From NCBI RefSeq assembly GCF_947499705.1, contig NZ_CANMPJ010000001.1:1461501-1525500 (forward strand): a stretch of 64,000 nt of DNA, in the 5' to 3' direction. The notes under the pieces are model-generated. The model searched no databases, was not told the DNA's origin, and saw nothing but the letters and a program-made list of their open reading frames with translations. Of this stretch, positions 37,220 through 48,141 are shown piece after piece; within the stretch, counting starts at the first letter, position 1; each line of letters begins with the position of its first letter. The stretch comes from an uncultured Erythrobacter sp. GTDB taxonomy: Bacteria; Pseudomonadota; Alphaproteobacteria; Sphingomonadales; Sphingomonadaceae. A program made the position numbers and the translations under genes.

Positions 37220-38611
37220 TTACCCTTCTTTCATCGACTTATAGGCTGAAAGCGCGCGCTCGCGGGCCTCCCTATGGCCGATGATCTTGGCCGGATAGCT
37301 CTGGGGCAGGCGGCCATATTCCTCCGGATCGTGGATATAGGGTTCGTCGAGATCCGCGAGTTCGGGGACGTATTTGCGGATATAGTCGGCACAGTCGAAC
37401 TTTTCGCTCTGGCTGAGCGGCGCCATGATCCGCACGAACATATTGGAATCGACACCCGTCCCGGCGGTCCATTGCCAATTGGTCGAATTGGACGCGTAAT
37501 CGGCATCGACCAAAGTGTCCCAGAACCATTGTTCGCCGTGACGCCAATCGATCAGCAGGTGCTTGATCAGGAAACTGGCGGTGATCATTCGCACGCGGTT
37601 GTGCATCCATCCGGTCTCGTAGAGTTGTCGCATCCCGGCATCGACCACAGGATAACCGGTCTTGCCCTGCTGCCACGCCTTCAGATCGCGCGCGGCCCGT
37701 TCGTCCGTTTCAGGGTCGCGCCATTTGAGCTGATCGAAGTCTTCGCGGTAGTTCTCGCGCGCATAGAGCGGGAACTGCGCAATTGCGGTCTGGGCATAGT
37801 CACGCCAGATCAATTCGCTTTCGTAGATCCTCCAACCATCGGACCGCTTTTGCTTGAAATGGTGCCAGATCTGCACCGGGCTGATCTCACCAAAATGCAA
37901 GTGCGGCGAGAGGCGCGATACTTTATCGACCGAGGGGAAGTTGCGCTTGTCCTCGTAGTCATCGACGTGGTCTTCCCACCATTCAAGCTGACTGTGCGCG
38001 GCTTGTTCACCAACCTCCCAAAATGCGTCGATCCCGCCCGACCAATCGGGCTTGGTCGGCAGCAGGTTCCAATTGTCCAGGTCATCGCTCGCGGGCCAAG
38101 TGTCCGGGGATGAGAGAGTTTCGGGCTCTGGCACCAAATCGCGCGGTGGGACCTGCGTGCGGACCGCGCGGCTGAACGGGGTATAGATCTTGTACTGTCC
38201 GCCCGATCCGGTGGTGACCGAACCAATCGGCAGCAGATAATTGCCGTCGTGAAGCTGAAGGTCGAATTTCTCCTCAAGCCTTCCCTGAGCGCGCCGCCAC
38301 CATGGTTCGTAGTGGCGATTGGCGTGGATGGTAGTGGCACCGGTCTCTTCGGCGATGTTGGTCAATTCCTCGACCGCATCGCCGCGCCGCAGGATGATCT
38401 TGGCGTGTCTCTTGGCAAAGCTGTTCCGAAGGTTCTCAAGCGAGTGGTGCAGCCACCAGCGCGACGCGCCGCCATAGGCGTGGGTCTTGGCGCATTCATC
38501 GTCGAGCACATAGACTGCGATCACAGGGCCGAGTTTAGCGGCCTCGTAAAGGGCCGGATTATCGGCCACGCGCAGGTCACGCCTGAGCCATACGATTTGG
38601 GTCTTACTCAT
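37220..38611 (-). CDS. phrB: Deoxyribodipyrimidine photolyase (CPD class I)
   Basis: 463 residues. The N-terminal Rossmann antenna domain begins with IVWLRRDLRVADNPAL. The C-terminal FAD domain has KQKRSDGWRIYESELIWRDYA-type segments, TGYPVVDAGMRQLYETGWMHNRVRM and WQWTAGTGVDSNMFVRIM. The Trp/Asn pattern there is that of CPD photolyase rather than cryptochrome. It repairs UV dimers with blue light. It is followed on the same strand by an unlinked cfa run. Confidence 0.95.
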   Translation of the reverse strand: MSKTQIVWLRRDLRVADNPALYEAAKLGPVIAVYVLDDECAKTHAYGGASRWWLHHSLENLRNSFAKRHAKIILRRGDAVEELTNIAEETGATTIHANRHYEPWWRRAQGRLEEKFDLQLHDGNYLLPIGSVTTGSGGQYKIYTPFSRAVRTQVPPRDLVPEPETLSSPDTWPASDDLDNWNLLPTKPDWSGGIDAFWEVGEQAAHSQLEWWEDHVDDYEDKRNFPSVDKVSRLSPHLHFGEISPVQIWHHFKQKRSDGWRIYESELIWRDYAQTAIAQFPLYARENYREDFDQLKWRDPETDERAARDLKAWQQGKTGYPVVDAGMRQLYETGWMHNRVRMITASFLIKHLLIDWRHGEQWFWDTLVDADYASNSTNWQWTAGTGVDSNMFVRIMAPLSQSEKFDCADYIRKYVPELADLDEPYIHDPEEYGRLPQSYPAKIIGHREARERALSAYKSMKEG

Positions 38612-38626
38612 GGAATGAGAAGCGCG

Positions 38627-39583
38627 CTATTCCGACGGAAGTTCCGCGCAATCGACATTGGGCAATGCGACGGAGAAGCGGTCCCGCGCGAGCGGGTCAT
38701 AAAAACGAGCGTCATGTAGTATGATCGAGCCGTCCTCAGCCCGGGTTGCGAAGGGCGCGCGGGACCAGAACAGGAAGGCATCGAGTGGGGAATTGGTCGA
38801 TCGTTCTGCTTCAAGATTTGGTAAAACACATAGTTCGGTAGTCAGCGGCGTTTCTTCGAAAAGCGTGCCCAACGTATACACACCTCCGTTCCAACGACCT
38901 TTGGATGGGCTGCTCAGAACTTCCCGCTGCCAAAAGGCGAGCGGAACTGGACTCACTATAACGTCCTGGTCTTTGAACAGAGCATAAGGGTGAGATGCAC
39001 TGGCATAGATCAGTGTGGAAAGCGCCCCGTTTAGCGCAATGTATCCGAGACTAAGGACTGCACCTACTAGGGCTGGGCGTCTCCAACTTCCCGCACGCTT
39101 TTCCGCTCGCATCGACCACCAAACACTGACCGCGAGTAATGCCCACAACCAAACGTCGATGATGAACAGGGTGTCACCATAGAACCATTGCGACGAGAAC
39201 GGCTCAAGTAACCGAACTCCATAGACGTTAAGCCAATCGAGCGCCGGGTGGCTCAGACATCCGATGAAACCGAGAATGTAGAGCCACTTGAAGTCAACCG
39301 GAAGCCGTCCCTCTGGCCGCTTCCCGCGCTTCGTCTGCCATCGGTCAAACCACCATAACAGGCCCGCCAGAATCAGCGGCAGAAGCACCCATGCTGGCGG
39401 TCCGTGCGTAATTCCGCGCCGGAAACCGAGATGCTCGGTGCCCTCAAGCCAGAAAAAGCACGCTGCATCCACATCGGGCAGGTTTGCCCCGATGATCAGC
39501 GCGGGCATCGCAAGCCCGGTCTTCTTTTTGAGCCCGGTCTGCCCGATGAGCGCGCCGACAAGGCTGTGCGTGAGATTATCCAT
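38627..39583 (-). CDS. YdjM/LexA-regulated type membrane metal-dependent hydrolase
   Basis: 318 residues. The DNLTHSLVGALIGQTG start with its His, LPDVDAACFFW with the paired Asp, HRGITH-like GFRRGITHGP, and GCLSHPALDWLNVYG are the metal-ligand motifs of the PF04307 membrane hydrolases. Several membrane helices lie between them. It starts in a TAATG overlap with the preceding gene and stops 15 bases before phrB. The substrate is unknown. Confidence 0.85.
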   Translation of the reverse strand: MDNLTHSLVGALIGQTGLKKKTGLAMPALIIGANLPDVDAACFFWLEGTEHLGFRRGITHGPPAWVLLPLILAGLLWWFDRWQTKRGKRPEGRLPVDFKWLYILGFIGCLSHPALDWLNVYGVRLLEPFSSQWFYGDTLFIIDVWLWALLAVSVWWSMRAEKRAGSWRRPALVGAVLSLGYIALNGALSTLIYASASHPYALFKDQDVIVSPVPLAFWQREVLSSPSKGRWNGGVYTLGTLFEETPLTTELCVLPNLEAERSTNSPLDAFLFWSRAPFATRAEDGSIILHDARFYDPLARDRFSVALPNVDCAELPSE

Positions 39584-39981
39584 TAGTCATCAACTCTGTC
39601 TGGATCATAGCCTGATAGCTCGGAATCGCGGATCGGCGTGCCTGCAGTCGTCCCGACCAGGTAGCCGCCAAATGCTAGGAATACGGGCGCGAGCCAGTCC
39701 GCGAACAGCACCGCCGCCATCAGGATCAGCCCAAGCCCGAATACAAGCCGCGCCAGAGCAAATCCGACGACGACCTTGCGCTTGGCAGCGAGCGGCGCGT
39801 CCGCAGGTTCGAAGGTGCGCGCCACATGCCCCTTGGACAGGAACCCGGCGACAATGCCGATCGCTATTCCGAGCAAAGCCATTTGAACCCAGTTCTGCAA
39901 TGGCAGCAGATAGACCGCCACCATCGCCGCGAACGGAAACAGGACCAGCGATATGGACCGCGTTCGAACCGAATATCTCAC
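39583..39981 (-). CDS. Predicted four-helix membrane protein
   Basis: 132 residues from a GTG at 39981. Four hydrophobic segments (about residues 10-27, 31-47, 72-90 and 92-110) with a basic loop between the second and third. I recognise no family. Its stop overlaps the start of the YdjM-like gene (TAATG), so the two are co-translated. Confidence 0.7.
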   Translation of the reverse strand: MRYSVRTRSISLVLFPFAAMVAVYLLPLQNWVQMALLGIAIGIVAGFLSKGHVARTFEPADAPLAAKRKVVVGFALARLVFGLGLILMAAVLFADWLAPVFLAFGGYLVGTTAGTPIRDSELSGYDPDRVDD

Positions 39982-40115
39982 GTTGGATCACTGCGCGTCA
40001 GCATGAGAGCGAGCCATTCCCGACGCTTTGCGCTTTGTCGAGTGGAAAACCTCGTGGAATTTCAAGGTCGCCGCGCCTATCTCTACTCCCGACACAAACG
40101 AAAGAGACCGACGCA

Positions 40116-41060
40116 ATGAGCGAAACGCCCTTTATCCGGCCCGACATGAAGGCCTTTCTCGATGCACTGGCAGCGATGGACGGGCCCAAGATTGCGGACA
40201 TGACGTTGGAGGAAGCGCGCGCTGGTTATGGCGCACTGCATGCAATGGCGGACCGCCCGGCGCGCGAACTGGCGGTAATCCGCGATCTGAGCTGCCCCGG
40301 ACCGGCGGGAGAGATTCCGCTGCGGCTTTACGATACACGCGAAAGTCGCGACCCTTCGCCAATCATCACCTTCTACCACGGTGGCGGTTTCGTGATCGGT
40401 GACCTCGACACCCACCACGCGCTTTGCACAGAGATCGCCGCACTGATAGATCTGCCCGTGGTGGCCGTAGATTACCGTTGCGCACCCGAAGCGCCCTTTC
40501 CCGCTGCCATCGAAGACTGCGAAGCGGCAACACGCTGGATTGCTTCGTCTCCAACCGAGCTAGGTCGCGAGGCGACTGGAATCATAACAATCGGCGACAG
40601 CGCAGGCGGGAATGCCACTATCGTTGTTGGACAGCAGCTCGCGGAACGGTCCGCCGATGTCCCAGTCGTATTACAGGTCCCCATCTTCCCACTCGCGAGC
40701 GATGCGATGGGGTCTGCCAGTCTCGAAGAATTCGCCGAGGGGTATGTCCTGACCAAGGCCGCGGTCGAGTTCTTCGACGCCGCGTACGCTCCGGATCGCA
40801 CCGATCCGCGCGCCATGCCGATCCTCGGGGCTCATTCCAGTTCGCCGCCGACAATATTGGTCACAGCCAGTCTCGACCCGATCAGGGATTCAGGCCGCGA
40901 CTATGCCAAGGCACTCGCCGATGCCGGGCGCAGCTTTACCTTCATCGAAGTGGAAGGCGTCACCCACAGCTTCACCAACCTGCGCGGCGCCGTCCCAAGC
41001 ACGCAGGGCGACCTGGAGCGGATTGTCGCGGCGATGAAATTCACTTTGGGAGCCGATTGA
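40116..41060 (+). CDS. Alpha/beta hydrolase of the hormone-sensitive-lipase family
   Basis: 314 residues from the ATG at 40116. HGGGFVIGD is the oxyanion-hole motif, GDSAGGNA carries the nucleophile Ser, and the Asp (SLDPIRDSG) and His (EGVTHSFTN) complete the triad. It would hydrolyse short- to medium-chain esters in the cytoplasm. The rppH gene starts one base after its stop. Confidence 0.93.
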   Translation: MSETPFIRPDMKAFLDALAAMDGPKIADMTLEEARAGYGALHAMADRPARELAVIRDLSCPGPAGEIPLRLYDTRESRDPSPIITFYHGGGFVIGDLDTHHALCTEIAALIDLPVVAVDYRCAPEAPFPAAIEDCEAATRWIASSPTELGREATGIITIGDSAGGNATIVVGQQLAERSADVPVVLQVPIFPLASDAMGSASLEEFAEGYVLTKAAVEFFDAAYAPDRTDPRAMPILGAHSSSPPTILVTASLDPIRDSGRDYAKALADAGRSFTFIEVEGVTHSFTNLRGAVPSTQGDLERIVAAMKFTLGAD

Positions 41061-41061
41061 A

Positions 41062-41535
41062 GTGAGCGACCTTCCCTATCGCCCTTGTGCCGGCTTCATG
41101 CTGGTGAATGCCGAGCGCCACGTCTTCGTCGGCGAGCGGATCAATCCGAGCGCGCACGGTTTCTGGCAAATGCCTCAGGGCGGGATCGACCCGGGCGAAG
41201 ATGAGCGCACGGCTGCGCTACGCGAGCTTGAAGAGGAAACGGGCATTGCCCCCAACCTCGTCGACGTGATCGCGCCTGCGTCAAAGCCTATGCGCTATGA
41301 CCTGCCGCCGGAGCTGCTCGGCAAGGTATGGAAGGGCAAATATCGCGGGCAAGTGCAGCACTGGTTCCTAGGGCGCTTCCGTGGAAGCGATGCCGACATC
41401 AATCTCGAAGCACACGATCCTGCGGAATTTCATGCCTATCGCTGGGTGGAACTGGATCAGCTCCCCGACCTAATCGTGCCGTTCAAGCGCCACGTATACG
41501 CCGCGCTCGTGGAGGAATTTCGCGATCTGATCTGA
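41062..41535 (+). CDS. rppH: RNA pyrophosphohydrolase (Nudix)
   Basis: 157 residues from a GTG. The Nudix box GGIDPGEDERTAALRELEEETGI is complete (positions about 38-60), and the FWQMPQGG and KYRGQVQHWFLGRF segments are those of RppH/IalA. It removes pyrophosphate from 5' triphosphate RNA and so triggers decay. It ends 3 bases before the convergent GST gene. Confidence 0.94.
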   Translation: MSDLPYRPCAGFMLVNAERHVFVGERINPSAHGFWQMPQGGIDPGEDERTAALRELEEETGIAPNLVDVIAPASKPMRYDLPPELLGKVWKGKYRGQVQHWFLGRFRGSDADINLEAHDPAEFHAYRWVELDQLPDLIVPFKRHVYAALVEEFRDLI

Positions 41536-41538
41536 GCG

Positions 41539-42210
41539 TCAGAAGCGGAAGTCGATATGCGGCCGATCGTCTTTCGCTTGTGCCGCCTTGAAGGATGACA
41601 GCGCCTCGATCCGGTCGAACCATGCGGCGATATTGGGGAAGCCCTCAAATGTGCCTTTGGTGCGCGCAGCATACATCGGGTAGACCAGTGTGATGTCCGC
41701 TGTTGTCAGCGTTTCACCGCCAAAAAACGGTTTTTCGCCGAGGTCTTTTTCCATCAGGTCGACCAGCGCGCTCAGCCGAGGATTGATGAAGAGCTTGCGG
41801 ACCTGCCCGAACACCGCCTTAAGCAGTGCGCTGATGGGCCATGGCGAACGGCTTTCGAGCAAGCCCAGGACCATCGCGACACTTTGAATCGACATCAGCG
41901 AACCGGGGCTGGCGTGATACCAAAACAGATGCCGCGCACGATCTGCGCTGCCCGGCTTGGGGTTCAGCGTGCTTTCGGGATAGGAATCGAGGATGTAGTC
42001 GATGATTGCATTGCTTTCCGCCAGCACCAAATCGCCCTCGATAACGACCGGCGCGGTGCCCAGCGGAGACAAAGCCTTGTAATCATCGGGGGCTAGGTTT
42101 GTGTCCGGATCGCGATTGTAGCTCTTGAGCTCATAGGGCGCGCCCAGCTCTTCAAGCAGCCACAAAACGCGGAAACTCTGCGAATACTCGAGATGGTGCA
42201 GCGTTAGCAT
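41539..42210 (-). CDS. Glutathione S-transferase
   Basis: 223 residues. The N-terminal thioredoxin fold starts LHHLEYSQSFRVLWLLEELG, with the active-site Ser/Tyr region and a GTAPVVIEGDLVLAESNAIIDYIL cis-Pro and glutathione-gamma-glutamyl motif. The all-helical C-terminal domain contains LTTADITLVYPM. The subclass is uncertain. Confidence 0.92.
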   Translation of the reverse strand: MLTLHHLEYSQSFRVLWLLEELGAPYELKSYNRDPDTNLAPDDYKALSPLGTAPVVIEGDLVLAESNAIIDYILDSYPESTLNPKPGSADRARHLFWYHASPGSLMSIQSVAMVLGLLESRSPWPISALLKAVFGQVRKLFINPRLSALVDLMEKDLGEKPFFGGETLTTADITLVYPMYAARTKGTFEGFPNIAAWFDRIEALSSFKAAQAKDDRPHIDFRF

Positions 42211-42257
42211 CGTGGTCCCCTGCCAACAGAATCAAGCCGAAGCGGCCTGCCGCAGGC

Positions 42258-42752
42258 TTAGTTACTGGCCGGGGCCGTTTCGTCGGTTTCGGCTGCAAGG
42301 CGAGCTGGCGGGCCTGCGGCAATCGTGGTCTGAAGCGCGAGCGTCTCTGGACAGCTGCTGCCGCAAAGGCTCTCAAGCCGTGCCAGATTGCGTTTCGCTT
42401 TTTCCAGCGCGCCTTTCTCAACCAGAGCCGCGCCCTCGCCCGAGATCGCAGCGAAATTGCCCGGATCGCGGTTCAGCGCTTCGCGGTAGTAACGGATCGC
42501 TTTGCCCTGCAGTCCGTCCTGTCGCGCCGCTTCGGCTAGCTCGAGGAAAATCGGCGTGTAGCCCGGGTCAATTGCCAGCGCGGCTTCATAGGCATCGATC
42601 GCGCCCTGCGTATCACCTGCCTTCAGAGCTGCCTGACCCTGAATCACCAGAGCCTCTGCACGCGGATCGGGCGCCTTGTCCTGAGCGCTCGTCACACTGG
42701 CCGTGGTGGCAAGAAACAGTGACAGAGCAGCAGCAGCGGGCGCGAAACGCAT
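42258..42752 (-). CDS. Secreted tetratricopeptide-repeat protein
   Basis: 164 residues from the ATG at 42752; a strong AAAGGAGG lies 5 bases upstream and fixes the start. Signal peptide to about ASVTSAQ (residue 24), then about three TPR units (residues 33-130), with paired Cys in LCGSSCPE that may form a periplasmic disulphide. It is a likely scaffold; no partner is evident. Confidence 0.88.
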   Translation of the reverse strand: MRFAPAAAALSLFLATTASVTSAQDKAPDPRAEALVIQGQAALKAGDTQGAIDAYEAALAIDPGYTPIFLELAEAARQDGLQGKAIRYYREALNRDPGNFAAISGEGAALVEKGALEKAKRNLARLESLCGSSCPETLALQTTIAAGPPARLAAETDETAPASN

Positions 42753-42814
42753 GAAGACCTCCTTTAGATCAGCAAGCCTGGTTAATTGGGGCTTAGCCAT
42801 AAGCGATATCGCTA

Positions 42815-43993
42815 TCACGATGAACGCAGGATGGCGATAAAAAAGCCGTCCGTGCCGTCGTGGAACGGATCGAGGCGGATTCCTTGGCCGCGTGGCCGCC
42901 CCAGAGGCAGGTCGGGCTGTTCGGCTTGCCAACCGTCATGACGATCAAGAAATGCAGCAAGTCGGTCCGCTCCTTCCTGATCAAGCAACGAACAGGTGAT
43001 GAAAGCGATCCGCCCTCCGGGCTTCACCAGCTTTGCAGCAATATCGAGAATGTGATCCTGCAGCGCGGCGAACTTCTCCAAGCGTTTGGGCGTCAATCGC
43101 CATTTCGCCTCGGGCTTGCGCCGCCACGTTCCAGTCCCTGAACACGGCGCATCGACCAGCACCAGATCGGCACTGCCCAAGAGATCATCGAGCGCTTCCA
43201 ACTCGCGGTTGGGATTGAGTTCGCGTTGCTGGATCAGCCCGGCTCCAGCGCGTTCAGCACGCGGACGCTGCCTCGACAAGCGACCGCGATCCGTGTCCGC
43301 CGCGATCAATTGCCCTTTGTTCTGCATCGCAGCGGCGAGCGCGAGTGTCTTTCCCCCTGCCCCGGCGCATAGATCGATCACGGTCTCGCCCGGTTGTGCA
43401 GTTGCAGCGAGGCAAGCGATCTGGCTGCCGTGATCCTGCACCTCGATCTTGCCGTCGCGGAACGCTTCCCATTGCTCGACCTGTGTACCCGAAGGCAGTC
43501 GCAAGGCGTGCGGGGCAGCGAGCGGTTCGCCTGCTTCTGGCAGCTCCAACCCGTTACGGTCGGCCTTGAGAGAATTGACGCGGATGTCGAGCGAGCCTCT
43601 GCCCAGCATCGCCTCTGCAACATCACCTTTCACGCCCGATTTCGCGAGCCCTTCAACCAGCCATTGCGGTGCCAGTCCGGATTTCGCGGGTTCTTCGTGT
43701 TCACCAATCGGTTTGGGCGCGTGGGTGGAGCCGTCGAACATAGCCGCCAGCGCCTCGTCCTCAGTCGCCAAAGCCAACATCGCGGTTCGCCCGGTCTGCG
43801 GCACCGGCCCGCAATGGCGGATCGCCTGATAGGCCAGTTCTCGGACAGCGCGCCGATCTTTCGATCCAGCATAACGTCGCTCGCGGAAATAGGTCGCGAT
43901 CAAGCGATCGGCCGGAGCGCCCTCACGCTCGGCGGCAGCGATGATCTGATCGAGCAGCTCAATTGCGGCCTGCACCCGCGCTGCGGGGGTCAC
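42815..43993 (-). CDS. RsmB/NOP-family rRNA m5C methyltransferase
   Basis: 392 residues. An N-terminal NusB-like helical region (about 1-130) is followed by the Rossmann domain with DLCAGAGGKTLALAA, VDAPCSGTGTWRRKPE with the release Cys, and FITCSLLDQEGA, where TC supplies the catalytic Cys. It methylates C5 of a cytidine in 16S rRNA. The start overlaps a small upstream gene by 4 bases. Confidence 0.92.
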   Translation of the reverse strand: MTPAARVQAAIELLDQIIAAAEREGAPADRLIATYFRERRYAGSKDRRAVRELAYQAIRHCGPVPQTGRTAMLALATEDEALAAMFDGSTHAPKPIGEHEEPAKSGLAPQWLVEGLAKSGVKGDVAEAMLGRGSLDIRVNSLKADRNGLELPEAGEPLAAPHALRLPSGTQVEQWEAFRDGKIEVQDHGSQIACLAATAQPGETVIDLCAGAGGKTLALAAAMQNKGQLIAADTDRGRLSRQRPRAERAGAGLIQQRELNPNRELEALDDLLGSADLVLVDAPCSGTGTWRRKPEAKWRLTPKRLEKFAALQDHILDIAAKLVKPGGRIAFITCSLLDQEGADRLAAFLDRHDGWQAEQPDLPLGRPRGQGIRLDPFHDGTDGFFIAILRSS

Positions 43994-44238
43994 GGAATGC
44001 GTCGCGCAGGGCGTAGGTTGAGCTCGTACCGAGGCTCTTCACAACGCCATGCGAAGGCCTTCGATTTCCCCCACCGGCTATCCGGTCTTTCGATCCTGTC
44101 GGCTGCCATTGCCTTACCTGCCTCTTCGCATCTTTCCTGAGACTCCATGAGGCGGAGTGTAACATCCATGCTTTCCTGCGCCGCCGACGGATCCCACATC
44201 ATCACAATCAGCAGAAACGGTATAGGACCGTCCATCAT
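43990..44238 (-). CDS. Small hypothetical protein
   Basis: 82 residues, between guaB (12-base gap) and the RsmB-like gene (ATGA overlap). A short hydrophobic start (IPFLLIVMMW) could be a signal peptide cleaved near SAAQ. The mature part is basic with two Cys (ERCEEAG and WRCEEP). I recognise no family; it is supported only by position and coupling. Confidence 0.55.
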   Translation of the reverse strand: MMDGPIPFLLIVMMWDPSAAQESMDVTLRLMESQERCEEAGKAMAADRIERPDSRWGKSKAFAWRCEEPRYELNLRPARRIP

Positions 44239-44249
44239 CTCAAGACTCC

Positions 44250-45719
<1,470 letters not shown>

Positions 45720-45791
45720 TCATTAGCAGGAGCGAATCGTGCACGCCCATGTAGGGCGGCTTGTCCCAGTGCGCTAGGGGAGGAATCCGAG

Positions 45792-47273
45792 CTATCCGCC
45801 GGTGGCTGGATAAGTCGCCGTATTGGCCACTCGCCGGACCAATTCTTCATGCAGCAGCAGATCGTCGATCGCACCGCCCAATTCCACCTTGTCGATGCTG
45901 TCGGTCGGGCCGTGATAGTCGTTTGATAGGTATGGACCGAGCACGATTTCCGAGCTGAATGCGGTGGAGAGCATGACGCTCGGTACGCCTTCTTGCAGCA
46001 ACGCCCAACCGTCCTGTCGCTGGACGAAGCTTTCGGCGAATTCCCGGTCGCCGAGTTCGCGCGCTCCCTCGCTGATGACTTCGCGGATGATGGTGTCGAG
46101 CGGTGTCCGCCCTTCTCCTACGAAGCCGACAGCGCTTCCAGCTGGAGCCACTGCGACAGTATCGAAATTGAACGCCGCGACCACACTGTCGAGTGGAATT
46201 GCCGGTTCTGCAACGAAAGCCTTCGCACCGAGCAATCCAGCCTCTTCGGCGCTGGTCGCGAGCACGTAAATATCGCGGTCATAGGGTCCACTTGCGGCGA
46301 GGCGGCGCGCTAGTTCGAGCATCACAGCGACACCGCTGGCATTGTCGACCGCGCCATTGCAGATTGCAGCCGGGTCCGCTTCGGTTCCGCATTCTCCAAG
46401 GTGGTCCCAATGCGCGAGCAGCATGACCGCGCCGGATTGCGGCACCTGACCGCGCAGCATGCCGATGACATTGTAACTGGTAAACTCGCGCCGGATCGAC
46501 GTTGCCTCGATACTGGCGGTCACATCCAGCGGTTGCGGGATGAAGCCTTCGTCTTCGGATTGCTGAAGCAGGTCCTCCCAAACCTCAGGCCGCAGCGTCT
46601 CTGAGAGTGTCTCTCTGGTTGTGAAAGCGCTGAGGTCCTGCGTCTCTTCGGATGCCAGCAGCATGCGCTCACTTCCGCGCGCGCTGCGGGTGCTGGCAAT
46701 CGCCTCCGCATCTTCTACCACCGTGATGATCGCAACCGGGTTCTTCTCGAACAGGATGCGTCGGCGTTCTGGGCTGACCCCGGGTTCGCCGAGCATGACA
46801 ATGACCCGGCCAGTTACGTCCTCTTCCGCGACTTCTTCCGCCAGCGTGCCGACGAAGACCATCTCGGCTTCTTCGATCAGAGCGCGGCGACCGGACGTAT
46901 ACGCTACAGAGAATTCCTCGGCGATCTCAACGATGTTCGATCCGCGCCGGAACGCCAAGCGGCTGCTGGCAGGCTGCGTCGCGATCAATTGCACCGGCGC
47001 GCGCCATGCGCTGCCCGGATCATTCGTGCCTGAATTGAAACCGGCGCGCCGAAGTTCCTCAGTTATGAAAGCCAGCGTTCGTTCTTCGCCCAGGGTACCC
47101 GGGCGGCGGCCGCCAAATTCATCGCTCGCGAGCACTCCAATATCGCGCATCAGGCTTGCTTCGATCACAGCCCGTTCTTCGGCAGGGATCGTAGCCAACG
47201 GAGCGCGCGCACAGCCAGCAAGCGCCAACAGCGCCGCGAGAATCAGCCCCGTTTGCGCCCCCAGTCTGGTCAT
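45792..47273 (-). CDS. M28-family zinc peptidase, lipoprotein
   Basis: 493 residues from the ATG at 47273 (ATGA overlap with the SDR stop). A lipoprotein signal ends LLALAGC. A PA-like insert (about 110-190) precedes the M28 domain with AHWDHLGECG, NGAVDNASGVAVMLEL and SAEEAGLLGAKAF, giving the zinc ligands and the catalytic Glu. It is an aminopeptidase on the periplasmic side of a membrane. Confidence 0.92.
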   Translation of the reverse strand: MTRLGAQTGLILAALLALAGCARAPLATIPAEERAVIEASLMRDIGVLASDEFGGRRPGTLGEERTLAFITEELRRAGFNSGTNDPGSAWRAPVQLIATQPASSRLAFRRGSNIVEIAEEFSVAYTSGRRALIEEAEMVFVGTLAEEVAEEDVTGRVIVMLGEPGVSPERRRILFEKNPVAIITVVEDAEAIASTRSARGSERMLLASEETQDLSAFTTRETLSETLRPEVWEDLLQQSEDEGFIPQPLDVTASIEATSIRREFTSYNVIGMLRGQVPQSGAVMLLAHWDHLGECGTEADPAAICNGAVDNASGVAVMLELARRLAASGPYDRDIYVLATSAEEAGLLGAKAFVAEPAIPLDSVVAAFNFDTVAVAPAGSAVGFVGEGRTPLDTIIREVISEGARELGDREFAESFVQRQDGWALLQEGVPSVMLSTAFSSEIVLGPYLSNDYHGPTDSIDKVELGGAIDDLLLHEELVRRVANTATYPATGG

Positions 47274-48025
47274 TCGGCGGTCCAGCCTCCGTCGATGCTC
47301 CAGTTCGCTCCGGTCACGTTGCCTGCTTCTTCGCGGCAAAGAAACACGGCGAGCGCACCGATTTCATTCGGTTGGACAAATTTCTTGGTGGGCTGTTTGG
47401 CGAGCAGCACATCGTTGATGACCTCGTCGCGGCTCAAGCCCCGTGCAGCCATAGTGTCCGGAATTTGCCCTTCGATCAGAGGCGTCCAGACATAGCCGGG
47501 CGAAATGCAATTGGCCGTCACCCCGGTCTGCGCCAATTCAAGCGCGATCGTCTTGGTAAAGCCGTCTACCGCATGCTTGCTCGCATTGTAGGCGCTCTTG
47601 AAAGGGGAAGCAGTTTTCGAATGCGCCGATGCGGTGTTGATGATCCGGCCCCAGCCCGCGTCCTTCATACCCGGCACGGCAAGCCGCGTTGTGTGGAACG
47701 TGGCTGTCAGGTTGAGCGCAAGGATCGCGTCCCATTTGTCAGTCGGGAAGTCCTCGACCGGCGACACATGCTGCATGCCGGCATTGTTCACGAGGATGTC
47801 GACTGCGCCGATCTCGTCCATCATGGTTTCGATAGCGTCTGGATCGAGCAGGTTTGCGCCGTTGTAAGCCGCGCCCAAATCGGCTTCGAGTTTCGCGATC
47901 TCCTCGCGATCGCCTAGGCCATTGAGCACGACGTGCGCTCCCTCGGCGGCCAGCGCGCGAGCGATTGCGAGGCCGATCCCGGATGTCGATCCGGTCACCA
48001 ATGCACGCTTTCCCTTGAGGAACAT
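47270..48025 (-). CDS. 3-hydroxybutyrate dehydrogenase-like SDR
   Basis: 251 residues from the ATG at 48025; CAGGAG lies 6 bases upstream. Rossmann TGSTSGIGLAIA, NNAGMQH, a Ser in INTASAHS and the active Tyr/Lys in YNASKHA. The LNLTATFHTTRLAVPGM and C-terminal NVTGANWSIDGGWTA segments match D-3-hydroxybutyrate dehydrogenases, which link ketone-body or PHB monomer to acetoacetate. Substrate not certain. Confidence 0.85.
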   Translation of the reverse strand: MFLKGKRALVTGSTSGIGLAIARALAAEGAHVVLNGLGDREEIAKLEADLGAAYNGANLLDPDAIETMMDEIGAVDILVNNAGMQHVSPVEDFPTDKWDAILALNLTATFHTTRLAVPGMKDAGWGRIINTASAHSKTASPFKSAYNASKHAVDGFTKTIALELAQTGVTANCISPGYVWTPLIEGQIPDTMAARGLSRDEVINDVLLAKQPTKKFVQPNEIGALAVFLCREEAGNVTGANWSIDGGWTAE

Positions 48026-48141
48026 CGACAACTCCTGCACTTAAGTACTCAACACAAAGCTTTTGCCGCACGTTTCGCCGCTGTCCAGCAAATTGCGAAC
48101 CAGTCGCGGTATTAAGCTCGGGTCATGGGAGGAACATAGCT